The notes: generated from the letters alone by a model not told the origin. Positions 46,859-56,458 are shown, numbered from the stretch's first letter. The stretch is 64,000 nt of DNA from Elizabethkingia miricola (GCF_001675285.1 NZ_LSGQ01000029.1:118853-182852); one strand, 5' to 3'. A program made the numbers and translations.

Positions 46859-47287
46859 ATGAAAAACCTGAAGCTAAAGACAGACCCGAAAGTCAACGAT
46901 AAATTCAATAACTATCCGGAATTAATCCGTGAAAAGATGCAGTTTCTTAGAGAACTGGTGATTGAGACTGCCGGAGAAACTGATGGAGTAGACACATTGG
47001 AAGAAACTCTAAAATGGGGAGAACCCAGCTTCGTTTCCAAAAACGGGAGTACACTTCGGATGGACTGGAAAGAAAAATCCCCGGAGCAATATGCAATGTA
47101 CTTTCAGTGTAGCAGCAAGTTGGTTGATACCTTTCGTCTGGTATTTGGTCATCAGTTCAGATACGAAGGGAAAAGGGCTATCATTTTCCAGCTAAATGAA
47201 AAAATTCCTGTAGAAGAATTAAAGGAATGCATAAAAGCAACCCTGCTTTATCATGACGTAAAACACCTCCAAACATTAGGAATTTAA
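46859..47287 (+). CDS. DUF1801 domain protein
   Basis: A 142-residue cytoplasmic protein. Typical DUF1801 features are present: FNNYPELIREKMQFLRELVIE, EETLKWGEPSFVSKNGSTLRMDWKEKSPEQYAMYF and FVFGHQFRYEGKRAIIFQLNEKIPVEELKECIKATL-like segments. The family folds like the YdhG/YjbR type and has no agreed function. It is a single gene in the plus direction, convergent with the potassium channel gene 42 bp away. Confidence 0.82.
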   Translation: MKNLKLKTDPKVNDKFNNYPELIREKMQFLRELVIETAGETDGVDTLEETLKWGEPSFVSKNGSTLRMDWKEKSPEQYAMYFQCSSKLVDTFRLVFGHQFRYEGKRAIIFQLNEKIPVEELKECIKATLLYHDVKHLQTLGI

Positions 47288-47329
47288 ACTAAAGCAACCG
47301 TTTACTTTGGTAAGTATAAGTCTAAATTG

Positions 47330-48172
47330 TTAAGACAGACGTTCACCACATTTTTTACAATAGCGGGCATCCGAATCATTTTCTGTATTTCCGCATCGCT
47401 GGCAGGCCAGATCATTTTTTAGTGCTCTTTTTTGACGGAATTCTGAAGTAACAATTCCTGTAGGAACAGCAATAATGCTATAACCACAAAGCATAACCAC
47501 AATAGAAAGAAACTTTCCGATAGGTGTAACGGGAGAGATGTCTCCATAGCCTACTGTTGTAACGGTTACCACAGCCCAGTAGATGCTGGTCGGTATACTG
47601 GTGAAGCCATTTACACCACCTTCTACTACATACATCAAGGAGCCGATAATAACGATGAATATAGAAAGAAATAAAAGAAATATGTATATCTTTCGGGAGC
47701 TATGCTTTAGAGCCGAAGTAATATAACGGCCATCCTTCATATAATCCAGAAGATTGAATATTCTGAAAACCCTTAGAAGTCTCAGTAACCTGATAACAAT
47801 TAAGTAATGAGTGGCAGGATAAAACAAATGGAGATAAAACGGAGCAATGGACAGAAAATCTATAATTCCGTTAAAACTGAAAATATACTCTCTTTTATCT
47901 TTTATACAGACAATCCGGAGAATGTATTCTATGGTGAAGAGTATGGTTACAAAAGATTCAATCCAGTATAAGCTCCGGATCGTTCTCAGGCTTAATGTCG
48001 GAACAGTTTCCAACATTACCAAAACGGTACTCAGTAGAATAACAATAAGAAGGATAATATCAAAAGTTTTTCCGGCTTTAGTATTCGACAAGTATATGAT
48101 TTTATAAACCTTTTCCAACCACCCTTCCTGTGGAGTCAAATCATATTCCGGCTTTAGTCTTATTTTTCTCAT
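47330..48172 (-). CDS. voltage-gated-type potassium channel with C-terminal zinc ribbon
   Basis: A 280-residue voltage-gated-ion-channel superfamily protein. The start is ATG 48172 (MRKIRLKPEYD), not the TTG three codons earlier. Six hydrophobic segments are visible, with an arginine-rich S4-like helix (RLLRLLRVFRIFNL). The pore signature is TTVGYGDISPVTPIGK, giving potassium selectivity. After the last helix comes a short cytosolic tail with CQRCGNTENDSDARYCKKCGERL, a four-cysteine zinc ribbon. KvAP-like prokaryotic channels usually lack this tail. A minus-strand TAATTTTG box lies directly upstream (48179-48186). Confidence 0.9.
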   Translation of the reverse strand: MRKIRLKPEYDLTPQEGWLEKVYKIIYLSNTKAGKTFDIILLIVILLSTVLVMLETVPTLSLRTIRSLYWIESFVTILFTIEYILRIVCIKDKREYIFSFNGIIDFLSIAPFYLHLFYPATHYLIVIRLLRLLRVFRIFNLLDYMKDGRYITSALKHSSRKIYIFLLFLSIFIVIIGSLMYVVEGGVNGFTSIPTSIYWAVVTVTTVGYGDISPVTPIGKFLSIVVMLCGYSIIAVPTGIVTSEFRQKRALKNDLACQRCGNTENDSDARYCKKCGERLS

Positions 48173-48272
48173 CTGTAGCAAAATTAATATCTTCGTGTCA
48201 TTCTTAGCAGAAAGAAATAGATGAAAGTATGTTTCATTCTATGGAAAACAAAAAAATATTATTAAATAACGG

Positions 48273-49370
48273 ATGAAAGTTAAAGAAATAATTTCGATTA
48301 CAGAAAAACAATGGCCTTTACAGCAGGCAGAAGATTTTGATAATGTAGGATTATTATGTGGAAACCCGGATCGGGAAGTTACAGGAATATTGTTGTGTCA
48401 TGATGCTTTAGAAGAGGTTTTGGATGAAGCTATAGAAACCAATTGCAATCTTATTATCTGTTTTCATCCGATTATCTTCTCTGGGTTGAAATCTTTAACC
48501 GGAAGAAATTATGTTGAAAGAAGCGTGATAAAGGCATTAGAAAATAAAATTGCCATCTATGCTATTCATACAGCTTTGGATAATGACCTTTTTGGAGTCA
48601 ATTACAGGATATGTAAGGAATTAGGCCTGGAAAATATGAAAGTTCTGATGCCAAAGCAAAAACAGCTTTCATATCTTAGTGTTTATGTACCAAAAGACAA
48701 TGCTGATGGGGTAGAGCAGGCTATTTTTGATGCCGGAGCCGGACACATAGGATTTTATGATCAATGTAGATTCAAGCTTAGCGGAGAAGGAAGTTTCCGC
48801 CCTTTAGACGGTGCTAACCCGAGAATAGGCAGCGTGGAGCAAAGAGAATATGTAGAGGAAGCTCAGTTATCATTTGTTTTTGAAACCTATAAAAAGAATA
48901 AGATTCTTGCAGCTATGAAAGCAGCACATCCATACGAAGAGGTAGCTTACCAGATTTACAGTCTGGAAAACGATAATCAGTATGAAGGCTTAGGACAATA
49001 TGGAGAGCTGAAAGAAGAAACAGATGCCGTTACTTTTTTAACCTTTGTAAAAGAAAAATTCGGACTCGATGTAATACGCCATTCCAAAATTCCGAATAGA
49101 AAAATAAAAAAAGTAGGAGTACTGGGAGGAAGCGGAGCCTCGGGAATTAAAGCAGCAATAGGTGCCGGATGTGATATATACCTGTCCGGAGACTTTAAAT
49201 ATCACGATTTTTTTCTCGCTGAAAATAGGATTATACTGGCAGATATCGGCCATTTTGAATCCGAGCAATTCGTTGTTGAACAATTATATGAATTTTTCTC
49301 CGAAAAATTTACTAAATTTGCAATCTTAAAGACGAATATAAAAACGAATCCCGTAAATTATTTCTTATAG
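48273..49370 (+). CDS. Nif3-like dinuclear metal centre protein
   Basis: A 365-residue member of the Nif3/GTP cyclohydrolase 1 type 2 family. Metal-binding features are visible: QAEDFDNVGLLCGNPDREVTGILLCHDA, ICFHPIIFSGLKSL, AIYAIHTALDN and the C-terminal SGDFKYHDFFLAENRIILADIGHFESEQFVVEQL. The central insert VYVPKDNADGVEQAIFDAGAGHIGFYDQC is the PII-like domain of longer members. Function in vivo is unclear. The next gene starts 2 bp downstream, in a pairing that recurs in Bacteroidota. Confidence 0.94.
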   Translation: MKVKEIISITEKQWPLQQAEDFDNVGLLCGNPDREVTGILLCHDALEEVLDEAIETNCNLIICFHPIIFSGLKSLTGRNYVERSVIKALENKIAIYAIHTALDNDLFGVNYRICKELGLENMKVLMPKQKQLSYLSVYVPKDNADGVEQAIFDAGAGHIGFYDQCRFKLSGEGSFRPLDGANPRIGSVEQREYVEEAQLSFVFETYKKNKILAAMKAAHPYEEVAYQIYSLENDNQYEGLGQYGELKEETDAVTFLTFVKEKFGLDVIRHSKIPNRKIKKVGVLGGSGASGIKAAIGAGCDIYLSGDFKYHDFFLAENRIILADIGHFESEQFVVEQLYEFFSEKFTKFAILKTNIKTNPVNYFL

Positions 49371-49372
49371 AT

Positions 49373-50152
49373 ATGGCTAAAAAAGCACAAGAAATTAGTG
49401 TAGAAGACAAACTTCGCGCATTATACGATCTGCAAATCATTGATTCACGACTTGACGAAATCCGTAACACAAGAGGTGAATTACCAATTGAAGTAGAAGA
49501 TTTGGAAATCGAAATCGAAGGTCTTAACAAAAGAGCAGCTAAATTTAGCAGTGAGATCAAAGATCTTCAGGATCAGATCAAAGCTAAGAAAGAAGCTGGA
49601 AGTCATGCTCAGAATTTAATTGAAAAATATAAATCTCAGCAAGATAATGTAAGAAACAATAAAGAATTCGAGGCCCTTGGTAAAGAGATTGAATTCCAGG
49701 AACTTGAAATTCAGCTTGCTGATAAAAAGATCAGAGAATTCAATGCTAAAATCGATCATAAAAATGAAGTTTTAGCTGAAGTAAATGCTAAAATCGACGA
49801 ACTAACTAACCACCTTAACTTCAAGAAAAATGAATTGGATGGTTTAGTATCTGAAACTCAGAAAGAAGAAGAATACCTTTTAGAGAAATCTAAGGAGTTT
49901 TCTGAAAAAATTGACGACAGACTTTTATCTTCTTACAACAGAATCAGAACAAGTTCTTCAAACGGTTTAGCAGTAGTAGGTATCGAAAGAGGTGCTGCTA
50001 AAGGTTCTTACTTCACTATTCCGCCACAAAAGCAACTTGAAATCGCTCAGAGAAAGAGAATTATCATCGATGAGTACTCAGGTAAAATCCTTGTTGACGA
50101 CGAGTTGGTAATGGAAGAGCAGGAAAAAATGAAAACTATTATCAACTTCTAA
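49373..50152 (+). CDS. coiled-coil protein with a zinc-less DUF164-type C-terminus
   Basis: A 259-residue protein. Residues 10-190 form a long coiled coil (EDLEIEIEGLNKRAAKFSSEIKDLQDQIKAKKEA and following). Residues 200-259 match the DUF164/C4 zinc-ribbon domain, including YFTIPPQKQLEIAQRKRIIIDEYSGKILVD. In usual members four cysteines (CxxC before IPPQ and CxxC before RILVD) bind zinc. Here they are replaced by A, S, D and S, and the entire protein has no cysteine. It probably keeps the fold without zinc. It is tightly coupled to the Nif3-like gene (2-bp gap) and may be its partner. Confidence 0.85.
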   Translation: MAKKAQEISVEDKLRALYDLQIIDSRLDEIRNTRGELPIEVEDLEIEIEGLNKRAAKFSSEIKDLQDQIKAKKEAGSHAQNLIEKYKSQQDNVRNNKEFEALGKEIEFQELEIQLADKKIREFNAKIDHKNEVLAEVNAKIDELTNHLNFKKNELDGLVSETQKEEEYLLEKSKEFSEKIDDRLLSSYNRIRTSSSNGLAVVGIERGAAKGSYFTIPPQKQLEIAQRKRIIIDEYSGKILVDDELVMEEQEKMKTIINF

Positions 50153-50175
50153 GAAGTTAGATATAAAATATTTAC

Positions 50176-50210
50176 AAATCCATTCATTAAAAGTGAATGG
50201 ATTTTTTTAT
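50176..50210 (+). terminator. terminator after the coiled-coil protein gene
   Basis: Stem AAATCCATTCA/TGAATGGATTT with a 7-base loop and a following T tract. Confidence 0.85.
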
Positions 50211-50311
50211 TTTCGTAGGATTTATGGGAGGTGATATAATTTACAGGTAAAAACTGAAACTTGTAATATAAGTAACCAAACAACTTATCAACTAATTAAA
50301 ATAAACCGTAC

Positions 50312-52312
50312 ATGAAATTAAAGCATACTGCAGTTGCTCTGGCTGCACCATTATTAATGAATGCGCAAAATGTGATGACTCCGGAAAAATTATGGACACT
50401 AGGCAAATTCTCTGTTCAGGCTGTTGCGCCGGATCAGTCTTCTCTGATTTATAAAGTAGGCATTACAGATCTGAAAACCGAGAAAACAAATGCAAAGTCT
50501 TATTTTCTGGATCTTCTGAATAATTCTGCAAAGCAAATCGACTTTGGAAAAAAGGCAATTATTCAATGGGATAAAAACGGTCTTTATGCTAAAGAAGGTG
50601 GCGTAATCTATATTTCTAAAGATAAAGGGAATACATGGGCAGAATTTTACAAAATAGGAGACGATGCAGATAATATTGTGGTATCTCCGGATGGAAAAAA
50701 AGTAGCATTCAGCAAAGAAGTTCAGGTTGAAACTATTCTTGGAAAAGATAAGTACAAAGACACTTCAAAGTCTACAGCTCAGATTTATACAGACCTTAAC
50801 AACCGTCACTGGGATACCTGGTATGAAGGCAAAATGTCTCATGTTTTTGTAGTGAATACTTCTGAAGACGCTGCAAAAGCAAAAGATCTGTTGGAAGGAA
50901 AGAAATTTATGTCTCCACAACAGCCTTTTGGTGGTGCTGAAGATTTTGTATGGAGCCCGGATAGTAATCAGTTGTTATATGTAACGAAAGAAAAGTACGG
51001 TGCAGAATACGCACAGAGTACGAATACAGATATCTTCGCTTATGATCTTGCCAGTGGCCAGACAGAAAACCTTACAAAAGGGATGATGGGTTATGATGTA
51101 AGCCCTAAATTCAGTCCGGATGGTAAATATCTTACATGGCAGAGTATGCGTGCGGACGGATATGAAGCAGACAAGAATGACATTGTAATCATGGACTGGA
51201 AAACCAAAAAGAAAACTAATCTTACCCAAAATTGGGATGATAGCGTAGACGGAGGTTTCTATTGGTCCAAAGATGCAAAAACTATTTACTTCAATGCAGC
51301 ATACAGAGGAGTAAGACAACTATTCAGCGTTAATCCTCAGAATGCTAAAATAGCACAGGTAACAAAAGATAAATTCGATGTTAGCGGAATTTTTGCCGAA
51401 ACTAAAAACGGATTATTAGTAACCAGAACGGACTTTAATCATAGTCCTGATCTGTTTAATGTTTCTTTAAAGAATGGTGAATTTACACAGATCACTGACG
51501 TTAATAAAGATAATTACGCTGCAATTACGCCAAGTAAGAGCGAATTGAAAATGGTGAAAACGTCAGACGGTAAAGAAATGGGAGTATGGTTTATCTATCC
51601 GCCGAACTTTGACCCGAATAAAAAATATGCGACGTTATTATATTGCCAGGGAGGTCCACAATCGGCACTTACTCAAACTTTCAGCCAGCGTTGGAATATG
51701 GCTCTTATGGCAGCTAACGATTATATCATCGTTGCTCCGAACAGACGTGGTATGCCAGGTTGGGGAGTGAAATGGAATGCTGATATCAGTAAAGACTGGG
51801 GAGGACAGCCAATGAGAGATTATCTGGCGGCAGCTGACTTCGCGAAAACACTTCCTTATGTAGACGGAGAGAGAATGGGAGCTGTAGGAGCAAGTTATGG
51901 CGGTTACTCTGTATTTATGCTGGCGGGTATTCATGAAAACAGATTCAAAACATTTATTGCCCACGATGGTCTTTTTGATATGAAGTCATGGTATGGTACT
52001 ACCGAAGAATTATGGTTTGCCAATCATGAAATTGGAGGTTCTTACTGGGAAAAACCGGATGCACCTGCATATACTACATACAACCCAAGTAATTATGTAG
52101 GAAAATGGAACAAACCTATTATGATTGTACAGGGAGGCATAGATTTCAGAGTATCTTATGAGCAGGGACAGGAAGCTTTCCAGGCTGCTAAATTAAAAGG
52201 GCTGAAAGCCAAAATGGTTTATTTCCCTAATGAAAACCACTGGGTACTTCATCCGCATAATGCCCTTGTATGGCAGCGCGAGTTCTTCGGATGGTTGAAA
52301 GAAACATTATAA
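50312..52312 (+). CDS. S9-family serine peptidase (prolyl oligopeptidase type)
   Basis: A 666-residue secreted peptidase with leader MKLKHTAVALAAPLLMNAQ. The N-terminal two thirds form a beta-propeller with repeated WSPDSN/FSPDGKY-type blades. The C-terminal alpha/beta hydrolase carries the nucleophile S528 in GASYGGYSVFML, the aspartate likely in QGGIDFRVSYEQG, and the histidine in NENHWVLHP. The set fits dipeptidyl-peptidase IV/acylaminoacyl-peptidase relatives that trim peptides in the periplasm. The rhomboid gene starts 1 bp after its stop, so the two are translationally close. Confidence 0.93.
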   Translation: MKLKHTAVALAAPLLMNAQNVMTPEKLWTLGKFSVQAVAPDQSSLIYKVGITDLKTEKTNAKSYFLDLLNNSAKQIDFGKKAIIQWDKNGLYAKEGGVIYISKDKGNTWAEFYKIGDDADNIVVSPDGKKVAFSKEVQVETILGKDKYKDTSKSTAQIYTDLNNRHWDTWYEGKMSHVFVVNTSEDAAKAKDLLEGKKFMSPQQPFGGAEDFVWSPDSNQLLYVTKEKYGAEYAQSTNTDIFAYDLASGQTENLTKGMMGYDVSPKFSPDGKYLTWQSMRADGYEADKNDIVIMDWKTKKKTNLTQNWDDSVDGGFYWSKDAKTIYFNAAYRGVRQLFSVNPQNAKIAQVTKDKFDVSGIFAETKNGLLVTRTDFNHSPDLFNVSLKNGEFTQITDVNKDNYAAITPSKSELKMVKTSDGKEMGVWFIYPPNFDPNKKYATLLYCQGGPQSALTQTFSQRWNMALMAANDYIIVAPNRRGMPGWGVKWNADISKDWGGQPMRDYLAAADFAKTLPYVDGERMGAVGASYGGYSVFMLAGIHENRFKTFIAHDGLFDMKSWYGTTEELWFANHEIGGSYWEKPDAPAYTTYNPSNYVGKWNKPIMIVQGGIDFRVSYEQGQEAFQAAKLKGLKAKMVYFPNENHWVLHPHNALVWQREFFGWLKETL

Positions 52313-52313
52313 T

Positions 52314-52973
52314 ATGGATTTATTAGTTATCATTATTATTGCTGCAACAGCATTAGTAAGTTTCAAAGGTTTTAACGACAGAGGATTTTTTTCTCAGTAT
52401 ATGTTCCAGGTAGGAGCTATTCAGAGAAATAAAGAATATATACGCTTGTTGACATCAGGATTTCTGCATGCCGATATTATGCACCTGTTGTTTAATATGC
52501 TTACATTATATTTCTTTAGCGGAATTGTAATTGATTATTTCGGAAAGGTAGGCTTTGTACTGATTTATTTCGGGGCTATTATTGCCGGAAATCTTTTCAG
52601 TATGTTTATCTACAAGAATAATCCAATGTATTCAGCAATAGGAGCAAGTGGAGGTGTTTCAGGTATTTTGTTTGCGGCGATTGCCATGAACCCGTATTTG
52701 GGTATTGGCTTCTTCTTTATTCCAATTCCAATTCCCGGATATATCTTTGGAGCATTATATTTCGGTTATTCTGTTTATATGATGCTTAACCCGAAAGAAT
52801 GGGACAATTTGGGACATGCTGCTCACTTAGGTGGTTCAGTTGTAGGTTTGGTTTATGCTTTTATAAGTTTCCCAATGAATACGCTGGAGCATATCTTCCA
52901 GATCCTGATTATGTCTTTACCATTATTGTATCTGGCATTCAGAATATTATTTAATAAAGGCGGTATTCGATAG
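52314..52973 (+). CDS. rhomboid intramembrane serine protease
   Basis: A 219-residue protein with six hydrophobic helices. Active-site features are visible: HADIMHLLFNMLTLYFF in helix 2, catalytic S112 in IGASGGVSGILFA and catalytic H171 in HAAHLGGSVVGLVYA. The enzyme cleaves membrane-spanning substrates within the bilayer. It begins 1 bp after the S9 peptidase stop, suggesting cotranslation, but a functional link is only inferred. A strong terminator follows. Confidence 0.94.
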   Translation: MDLLVIIIIAATALVSFKGFNDRGFFSQYMFQVGAIQRNKEYIRLLTSGFLHADIMHLLFNMLTLYFFSGIVIDYFGKVGFVLIYFGAIIAGNLFSMFIYKNNPMYSAIGASGGVSGILFAAIAMNPYLGIGFFFIPIPIPGYIFGALYFGYSVYMMLNPKEWDNLGHAAHLGGSVVGLVYAFISFPMNTLEHIFQILIMSLPLLYLAFRILFNKGGIR

Positions 52974-52992
52974 AATATCATATTATAAATTA

Positions 52993-53020
52993 AAATGCCC
53001 TGCTTAGCAGGGCATTTTTT
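52993..53020. terminator. terminator after the rhomboid gene
   Basis: 12-bp stem AAAATGCCCTGC/GCAGGGCATTTT with loop TTA and a T tract. Confidence 0.85.
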
Positions 53021-53042
53021 GTTATTTGTAATATTTTGCTTG

Positions 53043-53067
53043 TAGGTTTCTAAAACCTATAAGGTTT
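53043..53067. repeat. degenerate REP-like palindrome
   Basis: TAGGTTT/AAACCTA stem with loop CTA and an extended right arm AAGGTTT. It looks like a decayed copy of the palindrome at 40690-40722, with its left arm lost. It lies between convergent genes and may end nhaA transcription. Confidence 0.45.
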
Positions 53068-53080
53068 ATTTTTTTTAATT

Positions 53081-54235
53081 TTAATTGATTCTTCTTCTCT
53101 TTTTTGAAGTGAGTTTTAATACAGTGTATCCGCCAAACCCGGCAAGGGTAGAGGCTACAAGAATGGCAAACTTAGCTTCATCCTGGATATCCTGATGTCC
53201 TTTAAAAGAAAGAATTGCTATGAAAATAGACATTGTAAATCCTATGGCAGCAAGAAGGCCGACACCTACCATTTGTGACCATTTAGAATGTTGGGGTAGC
53301 TTACTGATTCCTAATTTAACTGCTATAAAGCTAAAGAATAAAATTCCGACTAATTTCCCAATAATTAGACCTCCAATAATACCGGCTCCGAAACTGGTAA
53401 ATAATCCATCCACCATTCCTTTCTGAAAAACAATATTGGTATTGGCTAGTGCGAAAATTGGCATAATTAAATAATTAACCGGAGTGTGCAACATACCTTC
53501 CAGTTTTTCCAAAGGAGAGATCTCGGTTTCAGAAGCGTTCGTAGGTATTGTAAAGGCCAACAAAACACCTGCAATAGTAGCGTGGATACCAGAATGGTGC
53601 ATACAGTACCATAAGGCCGCACCCGGAATCAGATAGAAAATATGTTTTTTAACACCGAGTTTATTGAATAATACAAGAAGTACTAAAATACCTCCTGATA
53701 TTAGTAAATAACTCCAGTGCAGCTGTTCTGTATAGAATATTGCAATAACAAGAATAGCTCCTAAATCGTCAACAATAGCTAATGCAGCAAGAAATATCTT
53801 AATAGAAGCCGGAACACGACTGGATAACATAGAAATAATGGCCAAAGAAAAGGCAATATCTGTTGCCATTGGAATTCCCCATCCTTTTGCATATTCAGTT
53901 CCATTGTTAAAAAACGCATAAATAAGTGCCGGAACAAGCATTCCTCCGATGGCTGCAAAAATAGGAAGGGAAGCATTTTTAATATTGGAAAGTTCTCCTT
54001 CCAGCATTTCCCGTTTAATTTCCAGACCTACCAACAGGAAAAACACAGACATAAGGCCATCATTAATCCATTCTGCTACAGAATAGGGGCCGAGATGACT
54101 GTCCAGAATATTCTGAAATCCTGTCCCTAATGAGGAATTAGCGATAAATAAAGATACAAGTACACATAAAATAAGGATAATGCCAGATGACTGGCTGCTT
54201 TCGAAAAATTTTTTAAAATATTGAGTTAACTTCAT
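53081..54235 (-). CDS. nhaA: Na+/H+ antiporter NhaA
   Basis: A 384-residue inner-membrane antiporter exchanging sodium for protons. Family signatures include EWINDGLMSVFFLLVGLEIKREMLEGEL, the core GWGIPMATDIAFSLAIISML and LKIFLAALAIVDDLGAILVIAIFYT with the paired aspartates that bind cation, and the C-terminal LLAAIGFTMSIFIAILSF. Length matches E. coli NhaA (388). It starts 9 bp beyond the RelA/SpoT stop in the same direction, so both may be on one transcript. It protects from salt and alkaline stress. Confidence 0.96.
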   Translation of the reverse strand: MKLTQYFKKFFESSQSSGIILILCVLVSLFIANSSLGTGFQNILDSHLGPYSVAEWINDGLMSVFFLLVGLEIKREMLEGELSNIKNASLPIFAAIGGMLVPALIYAFFNNGTEYAKGWGIPMATDIAFSLAIISMLSSRVPASIKIFLAALAIVDDLGAILVIAIFYTEQLHWSYLLISGGILVLLVLFNKLGVKKHIFYLIPGAALWYCMHHSGIHATIAGVLLAFTIPTNASETEISPLEKLEGMLHTPVNYLIMPIFALANTNIVFQKGMVDGLFTSFGAGIIGGLIIGKLVGILFFSFIAVKLGISKLPQHSKWSQMVGVGLLAAIGFTMSIFIAILSFKGHQDIQDEAKFAILVASTLAGFGGYTVLKLTSKKRRRIN

Positions 54236-54244
54236 ACATTGTTT

Positions 54245-56458
54245 TTACAGACGTCTGACTTTAGTAACATTCTTAATTGCTTTAAGATGTTTAAGTGTTT
54301 CGTCCAGTTGGGATTTATTTCTGACTTCGAGAACTATATTTCCTGTAAAGATACCATCATTAGATTCAATAGAGAAACTCTTCATATCCAGGTTCATGTT
54401 ATTGGAAATAATTGTGGAGATATCATTGATCATACCTTGTCTGTCCAGACCTTCTATTTCTATTTTTGCACGGTTGGTAAAGCGTTCTGCATTTACCCAT
54501 TTGGCGGTAAGAACACGGTAATCGTAGTTAGCACGCAGATTAATAGCATTCGGGCAGTTTTCATTGTGCACCTTTATACCATCGTTAATTGTAATAAATC
54601 CAAAAATCTTATCACCAGGAAGTACACTACAGCATTTTGCAAAGCTGTAATCCATTTTTTGTTCATCCTTACCAAAAACGATCATATCCAGATCTGAAGC
54701 TGGTTCAGGAGCAACAAATTCCTGTTTTGGTGTTTTACGGAATTTCTGTAAAAGATTACTAATCATTCCTTTTCCGTCGACATACTTTTTCAGATCCGAA
54801 GCATCCAGTACACCACTCTGGAAATTCAGGAATAACTCCTGTGAGGTTTTATAATTAAAGAACTTTTGTAGTTTGTTGATTTCATCGTCAGTATACGCAA
54901 TTTTAGCATGGCGCATTTTACGCTGCAAAATTTCTTTTCCTTCTTCTACCATCTCACTTTTGTGAGAATTGAGAGCTGCTTTAATTTTTGCCTTAGCTTT
55001 GGATGTTACCACAAAGTCCAGCCAGTCAGCCTTAGGTTTCTGGTTGTTACTGGTTAAAATATCAATCTGGTCGCCATTAGCCAGCACATAAGAAATAGGA
55101 ACCAATTTTCCGTTTACTTTGGCTCCAAGACATTTCATTCCTAAATCAGTATGAACCGAAAAAGCAAAATCAAGAGCCGTAGATCCGGAAGGGAGAAGCT
55201 TGATTTCCCCTTTAGGAGTAAAGACAAAAACCTCCTTACTATAAAGATTTAGTTTGATACTGTCCAGAAGTTCGTTGGTTGAAAGAGATTGCTGTCCTTC
55301 CAAAACTTCACGGATCTGAGTAACCCATTGTTCGAAGTTACGGTCATCGTTGTTCTTCTTATAACCTTCTTTATATTTATAATGGGCGGCAACACCTTTC
55401 TCCGCGACTTCATCCATTCGCTCACTTCGGATCTGTACTTCAATCCATTTGTTGTCCGGGCCTAATACCGTAAGGTGTAAACTTTCGTAACCAGTAGAAC
55501 GGGGTTGAGATATCCAGTCCCGCATTCGGGCAGGGTTGCTGTGGTAAAGATCGGTGACAATAGAGTAGATTTTCCAGGCAAGGAATTTCTCGTTCTTAGC
55601 GTCCGACTTGTAAATAATTCTGATAGCGTAGTTATCATAAACTTCCTCAAAGCTTACATTTTGTTTCAGCATTTTACGGTAAATACTGCTGATGGCTTTA
55701 GCACGCCCTTTTATGGAAAAGTTCAGACCTTCTTCTTTTAGTTTCTCAGAAACCTCTTTTGTAAATTCAGCAATATATTTTTCCCGGCTTTCCTTTGCCA
55801 GAATTAACTTCTCTGTAATCTCATTGTAGATATCCGGATTATTGTATTTCAAAGAAAGATCCTCCAGCTCCGATTTTATGTTATATAAACCCAGCCTGTG
55901 TGCCAGTGGAGCATAGATATATACTGTCTCCGATGCAATCTTCTTTTGCTTGTCAGCTCGCATACTATCCAGGGTACGCATGTTGTGAAGACGATCGGCA
56001 ATTTTAATAAGGATTACCCGAAAGTCTTCGGATAAAGTCATAAGGAGCTTACGGTAATTTTCCGACTGAACCGAAATATTCTGGTGGTTCATAATCGAGA
56101 TCTTAGTTAGCCCCTGTACAATATCCGCTATTTTCTTTCCAAACAGTTTTTCAAGATCTTCATAAGTATAATCAGAATCTTCAATAACATCGTGCAAAAG
56201 TGCTGATGCAATACTTGTTGCACCAAGCCCTATTTCATTAGCTACAATTTTTGCTACTTCAATAGGATGGTATATGTAAGGTTCACCTGTTTTACGTCGC
56301 TGATCCTTATGGGCATCCAAAGCGATATCGAATGCTTTACGAATAAGTTTGTTCTGGTCCTCATCAAGTGTGCGGTATGTATTAGAAATCAGATCCTTAT
56401 ATCGGGCTAAGATTTCTTTATTTTCTTGTTCTAGGTCGTAAACCATTTCCTTCATCAA
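54245..56458 (-). CDS. bifunctional (p)ppGpp synthetase/hydrolase (RelA/SpoT, Rsh)
   Basis: A 737-residue RSH enzyme controlling the stringent response. An N-terminal HD hydrolase domain has H89-D90 in ALLHDVIEDSDYTYEDL and KIADRLHNMRTL. The synthetase domain (FSIKGRAKAISSIYRKM, YAIRIIYKS, RSTGYESLHLTVLGPDNKWIEVQIRSERMDEVAEKGVAAHYKYKEG) is complete. A TGS domain and a C-terminal ACT domain (RTNRAKIEIEGLDRQGMINDISTII) follow. Both catalytic halves look intact, as expected of the single Rsh in Bacteroidota. The exact start (MMKEM or the later MVYDLEQ) is uncertain. Confidence 0.95.
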   Translation of the reverse strand: MMKEMVYDLEQENKEILARYKDLISNTYRTLDEDQNKLIRKAFDIALDAHKDQRRKTGEPYIYHPIEVAKIVANEIGLGATSIASALLHDVIEDSDYTYEDLEKLFGKKIADIVQGLTKISIMNHQNISVQSENYRKLLMTLSEDFRVILIKIADRLHNMRTLDSMRADKQKKIASETVYIYAPLAHRLGLYNIKSELEDLSLKYNNPDIYNEITEKLILAKESREKYIAEFTKEVSEKLKEEGLNFSIKGRAKAISSIYRKMLKQNVSFEEVYDNYAIRIIYKSDAKNEKFLAWKIYSIVTDLYHSNPARMRDWISQPRSTGYESLHLTVLGPDNKWIEVQIRSERMDEVAEKGVAAHYKYKEGYKKNNDDRNFEQWVTQIREVLEGQQSLSTNELLDSIKLNLYSKEVFVFTPKGEIKLLPSGSTALDFAFSVHTDLGMKCLGAKVNGKLVPISYVLANGDQIDILTSNNQKPKADWLDFVVTSKAKAKIKAALNSHKSEMVEEGKEILQRKMRHAKIAYTDDEINKLQKFFNYKTSQELFLNFQSGVLDASDLKKYVDGKGMISNLLQKFRKTPKQEFVAPEPASDLDMIVFGKDEQKMDYSFAKCCSVLPGDKIFGFITINDGIKVHNENCPNAINLRANYDYRVLTAKWVNAERFTNRAKIEIEGLDRQGMINDISTIISNNMNLDMKSFSIESNDGIFTGNIVLEVRNKSQLDETLKHLKAIKNVTKVRRL

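Noticed and set aside
54239..54697. 152-codon plus-strand ORF
   Set aside because: It lies opposite the RelA/SpoT gene, has a cysteine- and phenylalanine-rich composition typical of antisense frames, and shows no family motif.
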